A stretch of DNA of 64,000 nt, from NCBI RefSeq assembly GCF_000717875.1, contig NZ_JOCT01000007.1:115292-179291 (forward strand), read 5' to 3'. The translations under genes were made by a program, and so were the position numbers. Below the pieces are notes generated by a model. It was not told where the DNA came from and made no database searches. It worked only from the letters and a program-made list of their open reading frames with translations. Source of the DNA: Streptomyces sp. NRRL S-455 (GTDB taxonomy: Bacteria > Actinomycetota > Actinomycetes > Streptomycetales > Streptomycetaceae). Below, piece after piece: positions 42,432 through 50,341 of this stretch (positions are counted from its first letter, which is position 1; each line of letters opens with the position of its first letter).

Positions 42432-42606
42432 GAGTGTTTCCGGATCCAACGATGATCTCTCGTGGTTGATCGATCAAATCCTAGGTTTGACAAAGTCTAA
42501 TTTTAGCCCTACTTTTCAATCCCCTTGAGTAGGTGTGTGCGGCCTGGGTGGGTATGTCGTGTTGGCCGGTCGCCGCGCCTGGCCCCTACTGAAATCGGAG
42601 TTGGAC

Positions 42607-42816
42607 ATGAGGTGCTACGACTGCCTCCAGGAGGCACACGGCGACACCGCCGGCATCGGTGTGTGCTCGCGCTGCGGCCTGGCCACCTGTGAGAACCACG
42701 CCCGCGTACGTCAGGTGCAGGTCACCCGCCAGATCGGCATGGGCTCCTCGCACGGCCGTATCCCGGCACGCAGGGTGGTGTGCCACACCTGCGACATGGC
42801 CGAGACGGCGCACTGA
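42607..42816 (+). CDS. DUF2180 small zinc-ribbon-like protein
   Basis: A 69-residue protein with DUF2180 features: MRCYDCLQEAHGDTAGIGVCSRCGLATCENHARV, then VCHTCDMAETAH. Three CxxC pairs plus additional Cys/His strongly suggest a structural zinc site (treble-clef or ribbon). It has been seen widely in actinobacteria; the function is unknown. ATG after CGGAG. A consensus-like promoter lies ~100 bp upstream, with the hairpin terminator 40 bp downstream. Confidence 0.85.
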   Translation: MRCYDCLQEAHGDTAGIGVCSRCGLATCENHARVRQVQVTRQIGMGSSHGRIPARRVVCHTCDMAETAH

Positions 42817-42855
42817 CCCGCATGGTGCGCTTATCGCGCCGCGTCCCCGGTCCCC

Positions 42856-42897
42856 GGCCCGGACGCCGCCCCGGATCACCGGCGCGGCGTCCGGGCC
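42856..42897. terminator. Bidirectional terminator between DUF2180 and CocE genes
   Basis: Perfect 14-bp arms GGCCCGGACGCCGC/GCGGCGTCCGGGCC with a 14-nt loop; the right arm ends at the stop codon of the CocE gene. Confidence 0.8.
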
Positions 42898-44607
42898 TCA
42901 GTCGTGGCCACCGCCCCGGTTGCGGGAAGTCCCGCCACCATGAGGCAGCGCCAGCGCCGAGCCGGCGTGGAGGGTGATGTGGGTCGGTACGAGGCCGACG
43001 GCGTCCACCGGAGGCATTCCGGTGCCGGGGTTGCGGGCGAAGCGCGGGTGGGCGCCGCCGCTGATCTGCCATCGGACGCGGTGTCCGGCCGGGAAGCGGT
43101 GGGCGGTGTGGCTCATCGCCACGGTGGCCTCCGAGGGTGCCCGCCCGGCGGTCTCCAGCCGGGCCAGCCCGTCGCAGACGTTGGTGGAGCGGCCCTGCTC
43201 GTCCACGTCGCACAGGCGGGTGAACACGTCGGCGTGCCCGGTGTCCGTGGAGACGCGCAGCCGCGCGGAGACCGGGCCGAGGATGTCCAGGGGCTCCGCC
43301 AGGGGTGGGCCGGTGAAGGTCAGGACGTCATCCCGGGCTTCCAGGGCGCTGTTGTCGCGGGGACCGGCCGTGCGGGAGAGCAGGGGTCCGCCGATGGACG
43401 GTGTGGGGTCGGCCGGGTCGTAGCGCAAGGACGTCAGGGGGGCGGCGGGTTCGGTGGGGGCGCTCCGGGTGAGGTGCCCGTCCGGGGCGGCGAACCATGA
43501 GGTCGCGACGGGGGAGAGCGGCCACTCGTCGAGGTCCTGCCACACGTCTTCGCCGCCCCTGTGCACCCGCACGCCGGTGGGGCGCAGGCCGGAGGTCTCG
43601 GCGCACAGGTGTGCCCGAAGCCAGGCGAGGCTCTCGGTGAACACCTCGGGCCAGCCCTGCTGCATCGCGGAGGTGTGGGTCCAGGGGCCGACGAGCAGGG
43701 CGGTCTCGCATCCGGACCGGCGCAGCCGGGCGTACTGCCCGAAGGTCTGGTCGGCCAGGGCGTCGTGCCATCCGGTGATCAGACTCGTGGGGACGCTCAG
43801 CCCCTCGGCCGCCCGTGCCAGGGACGCGCCGTTCCAGTACGGGTCGTCGGCGTCCGGGTGCGTCATCACGTCGTCCAGCCACGGCACGTCCGTGAGGGCG
43901 GACGCGTACGCCCCGCGCAGCGGCCGCGCGCTGACGATGGCGCGCATCCGGCGCTGCAGGCGCAGCGTCGCCCGGACGAAGGGGGCGATCCCGCGGTGCT
44001 GGTGCGCCATGCCCACGCCGACGAGGAGGGCGTTCTCCAGCTTCAGGGCGCGGTCCGCGTGGAACAGGGCGTGGGGGTCGTGCAGTCCCACCTGCACCAC
44101 CATCGCCTTCAGCTCCGGCGGCGGGTCCAGGGCGAGTGCCCACTGGACGTATCCGAGGTAGCTGGGGCCGATCGTCCCCAGTGTTCCGCCGAACCAGGGC
44201 TGGTCGCGCAGCCAGGCCACGGTGGCCCGGCCGTCCGCGGCCTCGTTGCGCCACAGGTGGAACTCGCCGCCGGAGCCGCCGGTGCCGCGGCAGCTCTGCA
44301 GGACGACGTGGAAGCCCTGTTCGGCGAAGAGCATGCCGTACATGGGCGACCACGGCACGCCCCTGCCGTAGGGCGAGCGCACCAGGAGGGTGGGGAAGTC
44401 GCCGTCCGCGCGGGGGAAGTAGTGGTCCGTGATGAGCGGGCTGCCGTCGGCGGCCGGCACCACCAGTCCTTGCTCCCACCCGACGTCGTGCCGCTTGGCC
44501 GGGAGGCCGCGCCACATCGCCCTCATCATCCGTGAGGAAAGCGGCGGCTTCCGCGCGGGCGGTGTCCAGGCCGGCCTTGCCGCGGGGTCGTGCGTCCGTG
44601 CTGTCAT
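42898..44607 (-). CDS. CocE/NonD family serine hydrolase
   Basis: A 569-residue hydrolase of the X-Pro dipeptidyl-peptidase S15/CocE type, acting on esters or peptides. The alpha/beta-hydrolase domain has the DHYFPRADGDFPTLLVRSPYGRG strand, oxyanion CRGTGGSGGEF, nucleophile S149 in GPSYLGY, Asp in ITGWHDALADQT and His in GPWTHTSAM. The C-terminal jelly roll (~340-569) includes LSVRYDP-like SLRYDPADPTPSIGG and GPVSARLRVSTDTGHADVFTRLCDVD. It has no signal peptide. It is divergent from a TetR-type regulator across a 154-bp region with two matching palindromes, so is probably repressed by it. Confidence 0.92.
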   Translation of the reverse strand: MTARTHDPAARPAWTPPARKPPLSSRMMRAMWRGLPAKRHDVGWEQGLVVPAADGSPLITDHYFPRADGDFPTLLVRSPYGRGVPWSPMYGMLFAEQGFHVVLQSCRGTGGSGGEFHLWRNEAADGRATVAWLRDQPWFGGTLGTIGPSYLGYVQWALALDPPPELKAMVVQVGLHDPHALFHADRALKLENALLVGVGMAHQHRGIAPFVRATLRLQRRMRAIVSARPLRGAYASALTDVPWLDDVMTHPDADDPYWNGASLARAAEGLSVPTSLITGWHDALADQTFGQYARLRRSGCETALLVGPWTHTSAMQQGWPEVFTESLAWLRAHLCAETSGLRPTGVRVHRGGEDVWQDLDEWPLSPVATSWFAAPDGHLTRSAPTEPAAPLTSLRYDPADPTPSIGGPLLSRTAGPRDNSALEARDDVLTFTGPPLAEPLDILGPVSARLRVSTDTGHADVFTRLCDVDEQGRSTNVCDGLARLETAGRAPSEATVAMSHTAHRFPAGHRVRWQISGGAHPRFARNPGTGMPPVDAVGLVPTHITLHAGSALALPHGGGTSRNRGGGHD

Positions 44608-44625
44608 GGGTCCCCTCCTCGATTA

Positions 44626-44642
44626 TCCGTACGGCGTACGGA
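44626..44642. promoter_or_regulatory. Candidate TetR operator 1
   Basis: TCCGTAC-GGC-GTACGGA, perfect 7-bp arms, 19 bp upstream of the CocE start codon. Confidence 0.7.
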
Positions 44643-44651
44643 AATTATTTA

Positions 44652-44664
44652 CGTACACTGTACG
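44652..44664. promoter_or_regulatory. Candidate TetR operator 2
   Basis: CGTAC-ACT-GTACG, same half-site as operator 1 with centres 24 bp apart, between the CocE and TetR genes. Confidence 0.65.
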
Positions 44665-44761
44665 GGAATGGAAGGGGTGCTTGGATGGTGGCCTCGCCAG
44701 AGGCCTCCCCGGTGTGGCCTCCCCCGTGGCCTCAGTGATCGACAGAAGGAGTACGAGGACC

Positions 44762-45478
44762 GTGACGCGTGACGGCGGGGCCGGCGCCGCCGGTGTCGAC
44801 CCCGAACAGCTGTGGCTGAACCCCGGTCAGCCCCGTAGGGGCCGCAAGCCCGCCTTCAGCCGGGAGGCGATCACGGCGGCCGCCGTGGCACTGGCGGACG
44901 CGGAAGGGCTCGAAGCGGTCACCATGCGGCGGGTCGCCACACAGGTCGGAGCCGGAGTCATGTCGCTCTACAGCTACGCCTCCGACAAGGAGACGCTGCT
45001 GGAGCTGATGGTCGACCACGTCAGCGGCGAACTGCCGACATCAGGCGCCGCCACCGGCGACTGGCGCGCCGACGTGAAGGCCGTCGCGCACGACCAGCGC
45101 GAACTGATGCTCCGTCACCCCTGGCTGCCCGCAGCCCTCTCCACCCGTCGCAGCCTCGGCCCCAACACCCTGGCGTTCCTGGAACGCGCACTCGCCGCCC
45201 TACGGCCCACCGGGCTGGACGGCGCGGCCAGACTGGAGGTCTTCGCCCAGCTCACGGCGTTCGTCGCCGGGCACGTCGCCCACGAGATCCTGCAGGCGGC
45301 CGCGACCCGGTCCCCCGACCGGGTCGCGGCCGAAGCCCGCTACCTCGCGACGGTCGCCGCGGACGGCCGACACCCGGAACTCGCCGAAGCCCTCACGGCC
45401 CCGGCCCGCCCCCTCACCCCCGACGCCACGTTCACCCGGTTCCTCAACCGCCTGGTCGACGGCCTGGGCACCGGCTGA
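44762..45478 (+). CDS. TetR/AcrR-family regulator (TetR_C C-terminal type)
   Basis: A 238-residue repressor. An N-terminal helix-turn-helix follows RRGRKPAFSREAITAAAVALADAEGLEAVTMRRVATQVGAGVMSLYSYASDKETLLELMVDHV. The ligand domain contains HDQRELMLRHPWLPAALSTRRSLGPNTLAFLERALAALRPTGL, the TetR_C_1 pattern seen in many drug-responsive actinobacterial repressors. It is likely to control the divergent CocE hydrolase and itself via the GTAC palindromes. GTG at 44762 is preferred after AAGGAGTACGAGG; in-frame starts further upstream would extend it through the operators. Confidence 0.88.
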   Translation: MTRDGGAGAAGVDPEQLWLNPGQPRRGRKPAFSREAITAAAVALADAEGLEAVTMRRVATQVGAGVMSLYSYASDKETLLELMVDHVSGELPTSGAATGDWRADVKAVAHDQRELMLRHPWLPAALSTRRSLGPNTLAFLERALAALRPTGLDGAARLEVFAQLTAFVAGHVAHEILQAAATRSPDRVAAEARYLATVAADGRHPELAEALTAPARPLTPDATFTRFLNRLVDGLGTG

Positions 45479-45484
45479 AGATCT

Positions 45485-45901
45485 CTACGCGAGGTCCTCA
45501 CTCCGCACCGTGCACAGCGCCCAGATGACGAAGCCGGAGAGCGCGATCATCACGACCGACCAGATCGGGTACTGCGGCAGGGTGAGGAAGTTGGTGATGA
45601 TGAGGAGAGCGGCCAGGGCCACGCCGAGGACCCGCGCCCACGTCCTGGCCCGGAACAGCCCGAGGGCGACGAGCACGGAGAGCGCGCCCAGGATGAGGTG
45701 GATCCAGCCCCAGCCGGTCAGGTCGAACTCGAACACGTAGTTGCGCGTCGCGACGAAGATGTCGTCCTCGGCGATGGCCATGACGCCCCTGAAGATGTCG
45801 AGCAGGCCGACGAGGAAGAGCATCACTGCGGCGAACACGGCCAGTCCGGCCGCCGTACCGCGCCTGGCCGTGTGCGTCGGCCGGGTGTGTGTCGCTGCCA
45901 T
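45485..45901 (-). CDS. Four-helix membrane protein (DUF7144-like)
   Basis: A 138-residue protein with four helices: AAGLAVFAAVMLFLVGLLDIFRGVMAI, then the EDDIFVATRNYVFEFDLTGWGWIHLILGALSVLVALGLF segment typical of this widespread Streptomyces family (WGW followed by HL.LG), ARVLGVALAALLIITNFLTLPQYPIWSV and VMIALSGFVIWALCTV. Its role is unknown. It precedes no obvious partner but lies 30 bp downstream of the next membrane protein on the same strand, so the two may be cotranscribed. Confidence 0.8.
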   Translation of the reverse strand: MAATHTRPTHTARRGTAAGLAVFAAVMLFLVGLLDIFRGVMAIAEDDIFVATRNYVFEFDLTGWGWIHLILGALSVLVALGLFRARTWARVLGVALAALLIITNFLTLPQYPIWSVVMIALSGFVIWALCTVRSEDLA

Positions 45902-45931
45902 CGTGCACCTCGTTTCAGGTGGTCCCGGCGC

Positions 45932-46432
45932 TCAGCGGCCGGAGGTGGGGAAAGTGGTGGAGCCGGCGGGGTCCGCCGGGCCGTCGCCCTGGCCCTGACC
46001 GCGGGCCTGGCCGTGACCGGTCAGGACGAGTTCCTTCGCCCTGCGGAACTCCTCGTCCGTGATGTCGCCGCGGGCGCGGATCTCGGACAGCCTCGTGAGT
46101 TCGTCGACGCTGCTGGACCGGCCTCCCCCGGCGGCCGTCTCCCTGATGTACGAGTCGAACTCCTCCTGCTGCGCCCGGGCCTGCGCGATCTCCCGGCGGC
46201 CCATGTTGTCGCCGCGGGCGATCACGTAGACCAACACGCCCAGGAAGGGCAGCACGAGGCAGAACACCAGCCAGCCGGCCTTGGCCCAGCCGCTCAGGTC
46301 GTCGTCGCGGAAGATGTCCAGGACGACCCGGAAGAGCAGGATGAACCACATGACCCACAGGAAGACCCAGAGGATCGTCCAGAAGGCGCTCAGCAGGGGA
46401 AAGTCGTACGCCAGGTAGGTCTGCGCGCTCAT
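45932..46432 (-). CDS. PLDc_N/SHOCT small membrane protein
   Basis: A 166-residue protein with two transmembrane helices (res ~12-36 and ~50-72). They are linked by FRDDDLSGWAKAGW, the PLDc_N phospholipase D-nuclease N-terminal pattern (gwaKa.W.l.v...P..G...Y). A C-terminal SHOCT motif follows (VDELTRLSEIRARGDITDEEFRRAKELVL). Such PLDc_N-SHOCT proteins are common in Streptomyces; the function is unknown, and SHOCT usually mediates oligomerisation. ATG after CGGAGG. Confidence 0.88.
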   Translation of the reverse strand: MSAQTYLAYDFPLLSAFWTILWVFLWVMWFILLFRVVLDIFRDDDLSGWAKAGWLVFCLVLPFLGVLVYVIARGDNMGRREIAQARAQQEEFDSYIRETAAGGGRSSSVDELTRLSEIRARGDITDEEFRRAKELVLTGHGQARGQGQGDGPADPAGSTTFPTSGR

Positions 46433-46630
46433 GTCGTCCTCCGTTCCGGGCACTCGCCGGACGCGGTTCCGTGCCGAACCTCAGCGTGCCCACGGCAAAG
46501 ACGGGGTGGCTTCACCCTTCGCGGGTGATCGTGTGGGGACACCCCGGCCGCCTCGGCGACGTTGGCCGTGCGGGGACGGCGAGGCGTCCAGCGCTCCCGC
46601 CGCGGCGGGTGACCCGTGTTCGGCCCCGCG

Positions 46631-46831
46631 TCAGTACTCCGGCAGCCGCCGCATCTCCACGACGCGCAGACCCAGTGACTGGATGCGGGCCAGGAGTCCG
46701 TACAGGTGCGCCTCGTCGACGACGGGCCCGTACAGGACCGTCTGGTCGGACACCACCACGTGCCCCAGCTCGGGGAACGCCTTGGTCAGCGTTTCCGACA
46801 TGTGTCCCGCGATGCGGATCTCGTAGCGCAT
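46631..46831 (-). CDS. Small conserved-looking protein of unknown function
   Basis: A 66-residue cytoplasmic protein, MRYEIRIAGHMSETLTKAF followed by a short PELGHV strand, VDEAHLYGLLARIQSLGLRVVEMRRLP. The regular beta-alpha-beta-beta-alpha-beta pattern is ferredoxin-like; related small Streptomyces proteins of this kind exist, but I cannot name a family. ATG after GGGAGAACAGCTC. Confidence 0.7.
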   Translation of the reverse strand: MRYEIRIAGHMSETLTKAFPELGHVVVSDQTVLYGPVVDEAHLYGLLARIQSLGLRVVEMRRLPEY

Positions 46832-47103
46832 GAGCTGTTCTCCCGCGGGTGGCCGTGGGAAGCGGCGGCCGACGACGCCTTTCCCCCGATCCTCGCCGCC
46901 GGTGCTCGCCATCGGCTTCACCCGGCACAGGTGACCCGCATGTCATGGGGGGGGAGGGAGGGCCGGCCCGGCCCCCCGCGTCTCACCGCGCGACCGTCGC
47001 GAGCACGTCGTGCCCCAGTCGCCGGATGACGTCCGTGGCGAGCCGGTGACGCACCGGCTTCCCGTCCCGCGTCGACCGCACCAGCACGTGCAGCCGACGT
47101 GTC

Positions 47104-48030
47104 TTGGCGAACCACTCCCGCAGCATGGCGCCCTCGTACCTGGAGTTCCGCCGCCGCTGGTTCGACCGGGCGCTGGGCCGTGAAACGGCGACCGGAGACG
47201 ACGTCCCGGCGGTCCGGTACTTCCTCATGGGCGGCGGCGACGGCAGACGCGACGCGGCGGGCCGCATGCGCCACGGCGGCACCTGGCGCACGGACACGAA
47301 CTGGCCCCCCACCTCGACGTCCCCGGTGATCCTCTACCTCACCACCGACGGCGGCCTGTCCACCACGCCACCCACCACCCCGGCCGCCTCCGTCACCTAC
47401 GACTTCGACCCGCGCCGCCCCGTCCCCACCATGGGCGGCCAGATCACCTCGGGCGAACCGGTGATGACGGGCGGCGCCTACGACCAGAACGCCCCCGACG
47501 CCCGCGTCTACGGGGCCCGCGAACCCTACCTGCCCCTGGACTCCCGCCCGGACGTGATCAGCCTGACCACACCCCCGCTGGAACGGGACGTGGTCCTGGC
47601 CGGCCCGGTCTCGGCACGGCTCCACATCTCCACGTCGGCCCCGGACACCGACTTCACCGTCAAACTGATCGATGTCCACCCGCCCAACGCGGACTATCCC
47701 CACGGCTTCGCCATGAACCTCACGGACGGCATAGTCCGCTGCCGCTTCCACCGCTCCTGGGAGCACCCGGAGCCGCTCACCCCCGGCAAGATCTACGAGA
47801 TCGAGGTGACGGCCCCCGACACGGCGAACCTCTTCGCCACCGGCCACCGCATCCGCCTGGACATCTCCTCCAGCAACTTCCCCCGCTTCGACGTCAACAC
47901 CAACACGGGCGAGCCGGAGGCCATGGCCCGCCGCACGGCGACGGCCACGAACACCGTGTACATGGACGCGGGGCGTCCCTCGCACCCGCGGGTCCGGCTG
48001 GAGGGAGGAGCGTCCGTTCTGCCCGCGTGA
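47104..48030 (+). pseudogene. Truncated CocE/NonD hydrolase, C-terminal half only
   Basis: About 308 codons matching the second half of CocE/X-Pro dipeptidyl-peptidase family proteins: APSYLEFRRRWFDRALG, YFLMGGGDGRRDAAGRMRHGGTW, YDFDPRRPVPTMGGQITSGEPVMTGGAYDQ, then jelly-roll strands RDVVLAGPVSARLHISTSAPDTDFTVKLIDVHPPN and GHRIRLDISSSNFPRFDVNTNTG to a normal end. The alpha/beta-hydrolase half with the catalytic Ser is missing. A stop codon lies in frame at 47047, and there is no ribosome binding site before the TTG (47104) or ATG (47125). Probably a 5'-deleted gene; it differs clearly from the 42898-44607 paralogue. Confidence 0.7.
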
Positions 48031-48136
48031 CGCGCTGGTGGGGCGAAGCCGCCCCGGGTGTTATTGAATGAGGTGTGCGCTCAGGAATCCCGGGACCCGC
48101 TCGCACGGGTTCTCCAGAGCGAGACTAGAGAGCCGC

Positions 48137-50308
48137 ATGGACTCCACATCCTCCCCTTCGTCCTCGTCCTCGTCGCCGTTCGACATGGTCAGCAGCGCGT
48201 TGGCGCAGTACATCCCGCGCGGCGGAGCGGCAGCGGCTGCCGCCGACGCCGCCGACTCGCAGAACGACCGCCCCGCCCGCCGCAGCGCATCCGCCGGTGC
48301 GGCCCCCGGCCGTCAGGAGCAGATCCTCGGCGCGGTCAACCTGGACCGGGACCTGAGGATCACCCGGAGCAATCTGGACGCGCCCGTTTTCGCCGGGGTG
48401 GACGCCGAGACCGGGAGTTCTTTCCTCGATCTTCTGCCTCCCGGGGACGTACCGACGGTCACCCGGCGGTTGCGGCAGGTCCTCGAGACCGGTGAACCGC
48501 ACGTCGCCCGGGTCCAGCGCCTGCGGCGCGATGACGGGTCGGAGCTGGTCGTGTCGCTGAGCATCCTGGCCGCCGCACCGCCGCACGAGGGCCTGACCGT
48601 CACCCTGATCGCCATGGCCAGGAGGCTGCACCTGTACGCCGCCGAGACCGCGATCGGCACCTCGCTGGACATCGGCGAGACCGCGCAGTCGCTGGCGCAG
48701 TCCCTGCTGGCCTGGGGAGACGTGGCCGCCGTCGACCTCGACTTCGCCGTGTGGACGGGCGAGGCCGTCACCGGGCAGCCGCAGAGACGCGTCCGGCTGC
48801 GGCGGGCCGCCCTGGTGCCGGACCGGGCGTGGCCCGACGGCTACGTGACCCCGGGTGGTCATCTCCCCAGCGAGGCGAGTCGGCTGCTGTCGCACGCGAT
48901 CGGGCGTGACGATGCCGCGCAGCCCATCGTCGTACCCGATCGGGAGGCGATCGAGCGAGTACTCGGCAGTCCGCGGCTGATCTGTGCCCTGGTGCCCGGT
49001 GACCGCGCGGCGGCTGTGGTGTTCCTGCCGCTGGTTCTGGACGACACGCCGCCCGTCGTGCTGGGCGTGGCGGAGGTCTGGCGGCGGGCGGACCGGCCCT
49101 TCGAGGACAGCGAGCTGCTCGACCTGCAGGAACTGGTGGAACGTACCTCCCACCACGTCGACCTGGCCCGCCGGCACCAGCGCGAGCACACGCAGGTGCT
49201 GGCGTTGCAGCGCCGGCTGCTGCCGCGGACCAGCGGCGACACCATCGAGACGGCCATCGTCTACCAGCCCGCCACCCCCGACAGCGCGGGCGTCGGCGGC
49301 GACTGGGTGAACAGCTTCCCGCTGCCGGACGGCCGCACCGCGCTGGTGGTCGGTGACGTCGTCGGGCACGGCCTGGGAGCCGCGGCGACCATGGGGCAGC
49401 TGAGCATGGAGGCCCGCGCGCTGCTGTCCGCGGGGCTGGCACCCGACGAGGTGCTGGAGCACCTGGACGAGACCGTGACCCTGCTGGACGACGCTGAGTC
49501 GGGGCTGGCGGCCGGCTACAGCGCCCTCGGGTCGACCTGCTGCATCGCCGTGTACGACCCGGTGAGCCACCGAGTGGCGTTGTCCAGCGCGGGCCATCTC
49601 CCTCCGGTCCTGGTCCCGCCGGACGGGCCCGCGGGCCCGGTCGCGGTCCGCCCGCACCCCGGCCTGGGCACCGAGTTCGCCCTGCGTGAGCCCTTCGAAG
49701 TGCACACCTTCGCCGCCCCTCCGGGCTCGCTGCTCGCCCTCTACACCGACGGCCTGGTGGAGGACCCCACCGTTTCGATCGACGAGGGCATCGGCAGGCT
49801 CGCGGACGCCGTGTCCGCCGTGCACCCCTGGGACCCCCTGCAGCAGGCCGCCCGGCACGTGGCCGCCACCCTGGCGCCCGGGCGCCGGCGCGACGACGTG
49901 ACCCTGCTGCTCGCGCGCATGATCGGCTACCGCAAGGACGACACCGCGACCTGGCGCCTGCCCGCCCGCTACGACGCGGCCGCCCGGGCCCGCACGCTGG
50001 TCGCCGCGCTGCTGGGGCAGTGGCGCACCCGGGAGGGCACCCGGGACAGCGTGCTGCTGGTGGTCAGCGAGCTGGTCGCCAACGCGGTCCGTTTCGCCCG
50101 CGGGCCCCTCACCGTACGGGTGATCAGGACCGGGGACGGGTTGCTGTGCGAGGTGGGCGACACCGGCAACGGCAGGCCGCGACTCGGCCGCAACCGGCCC
50201 CTCGACGACGGCGGTCGTGGCCTGCACGTCGTACACGGGCTCACCACCCGGTGGGGGGTGCGGTGGACGGACAGCGGCAAAGTGGTCTGGGCGGCGATCG
50301 GGAGGTGA
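48137..50308 (+). CDS. PAS-GAF-SpoIIE phosphatase-HATPase fusion
   Basis: A 723-residue signalling protein. After a Ser-rich head come a PAS domain (~60-170), a GAF-like domain (~175-345) and a PP2C/SpoIIE phosphatase (~365-590), the latter with GVGGDWVNSF, VGDVVGHGLGAAA, LYTDGLVED and RRDDVTLLL metal-site motifs. A C-terminal anti-sigma-type kinase domain (~600-720) has ELVANAVRFA, VGDTGNGRPRL and GGRGLHVVHGL. Such fusions act in partner-switching networks controlling SigB/SigF-like factors: the phosphatase restores an anti-sigma antagonist, and the kinase phosphorylates it or binds sigma. All catalytic residues are present. Nothing identifies its sigma partner. Confidence 0.92.
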   Translation: MDSTSSPSSSSSSPFDMVSSALAQYIPRGGAAAAAADAADSQNDRPARRSASAGAAPGRQEQILGAVNLDRDLRITRSNLDAPVFAGVDAETGSSFLDLLPPGDVPTVTRRLRQVLETGEPHVARVQRLRRDDGSELVVSLSILAAAPPHEGLTVTLIAMARRLHLYAAETAIGTSLDIGETAQSLAQSLLAWGDVAAVDLDFAVWTGEAVTGQPQRRVRLRRAALVPDRAWPDGYVTPGGHLPSEASRLLSHAIGRDDAAQPIVVPDREAIERVLGSPRLICALVPGDRAAAVVFLPLVLDDTPPVVLGVAEVWRRADRPFEDSELLDLQELVERTSHHVDLARRHQREHTQVLALQRRLLPRTSGDTIETAIVYQPATPDSAGVGGDWVNSFPLPDGRTALVVGDVVGHGLGAAATMGQLSMEARALLSAGLAPDEVLEHLDETVTLLDDAESGLAAGYSALGSTCCIAVYDPVSHRVALSSAGHLPPVLVPPDGPAGPVAVRPHPGLGTEFALREPFEVHTFAAPPGSLLALYTDGLVEDPTVSIDEGIGRLADAVSAVHPWDPLQQAARHVAATLAPGRRRDDVTLLLARMIGYRKDDTATWRLPARYDAAARARTLVAALLGQWRTREGTRDSVLLVVSELVANAVRFARGPLTVRVIRTGDGLLCEVGDTGNGRPRLGRNRPLDDGGRGLHVVHGLTTRWGVRWTDSGKVVWAAIGR

Positions 50309-50341
50309 CGCGACGCCGGGCGGCCGTAGGGCGAGGCCTCC

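Larger units (their letters stand above)
42186..42606. promoter_or_regulatory. AT-richer control region of the xylan operon and DUF2180 gene
   Basis: About 420 bp between divergent genes, clearly lower in GC than the genome. On the minus strand TTGACA (42266-42271) and AACACT with 17-bp spacing could drive xlnB. On the plus strand TTGACA (42487-42492), 17 bp, TACTTT fits the DUF2180 gene. Two CGAA-N3-TTCG sites (42290-42300, 42421-42431) and a TTGATCGATCAA palindrome (42466-42477) are candidate operators. I see no gene in it. Confidence 0.55.

Noticed and set aside
44429..44761. Longer form of the TetR regulator starting before the operators
   Set aside because: The extension would translate the promoter region and both palindromes and overlap the start of the CocE gene; the GTG at 44762 has a proper site.
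46983..47126. Separate minus-strand gene beside the truncated CocE gene
   Set aside because: About 47 codons look coding-like, but there is no recognisable family, promoter or ribosome binding site. I mention it only as a possible remnant.
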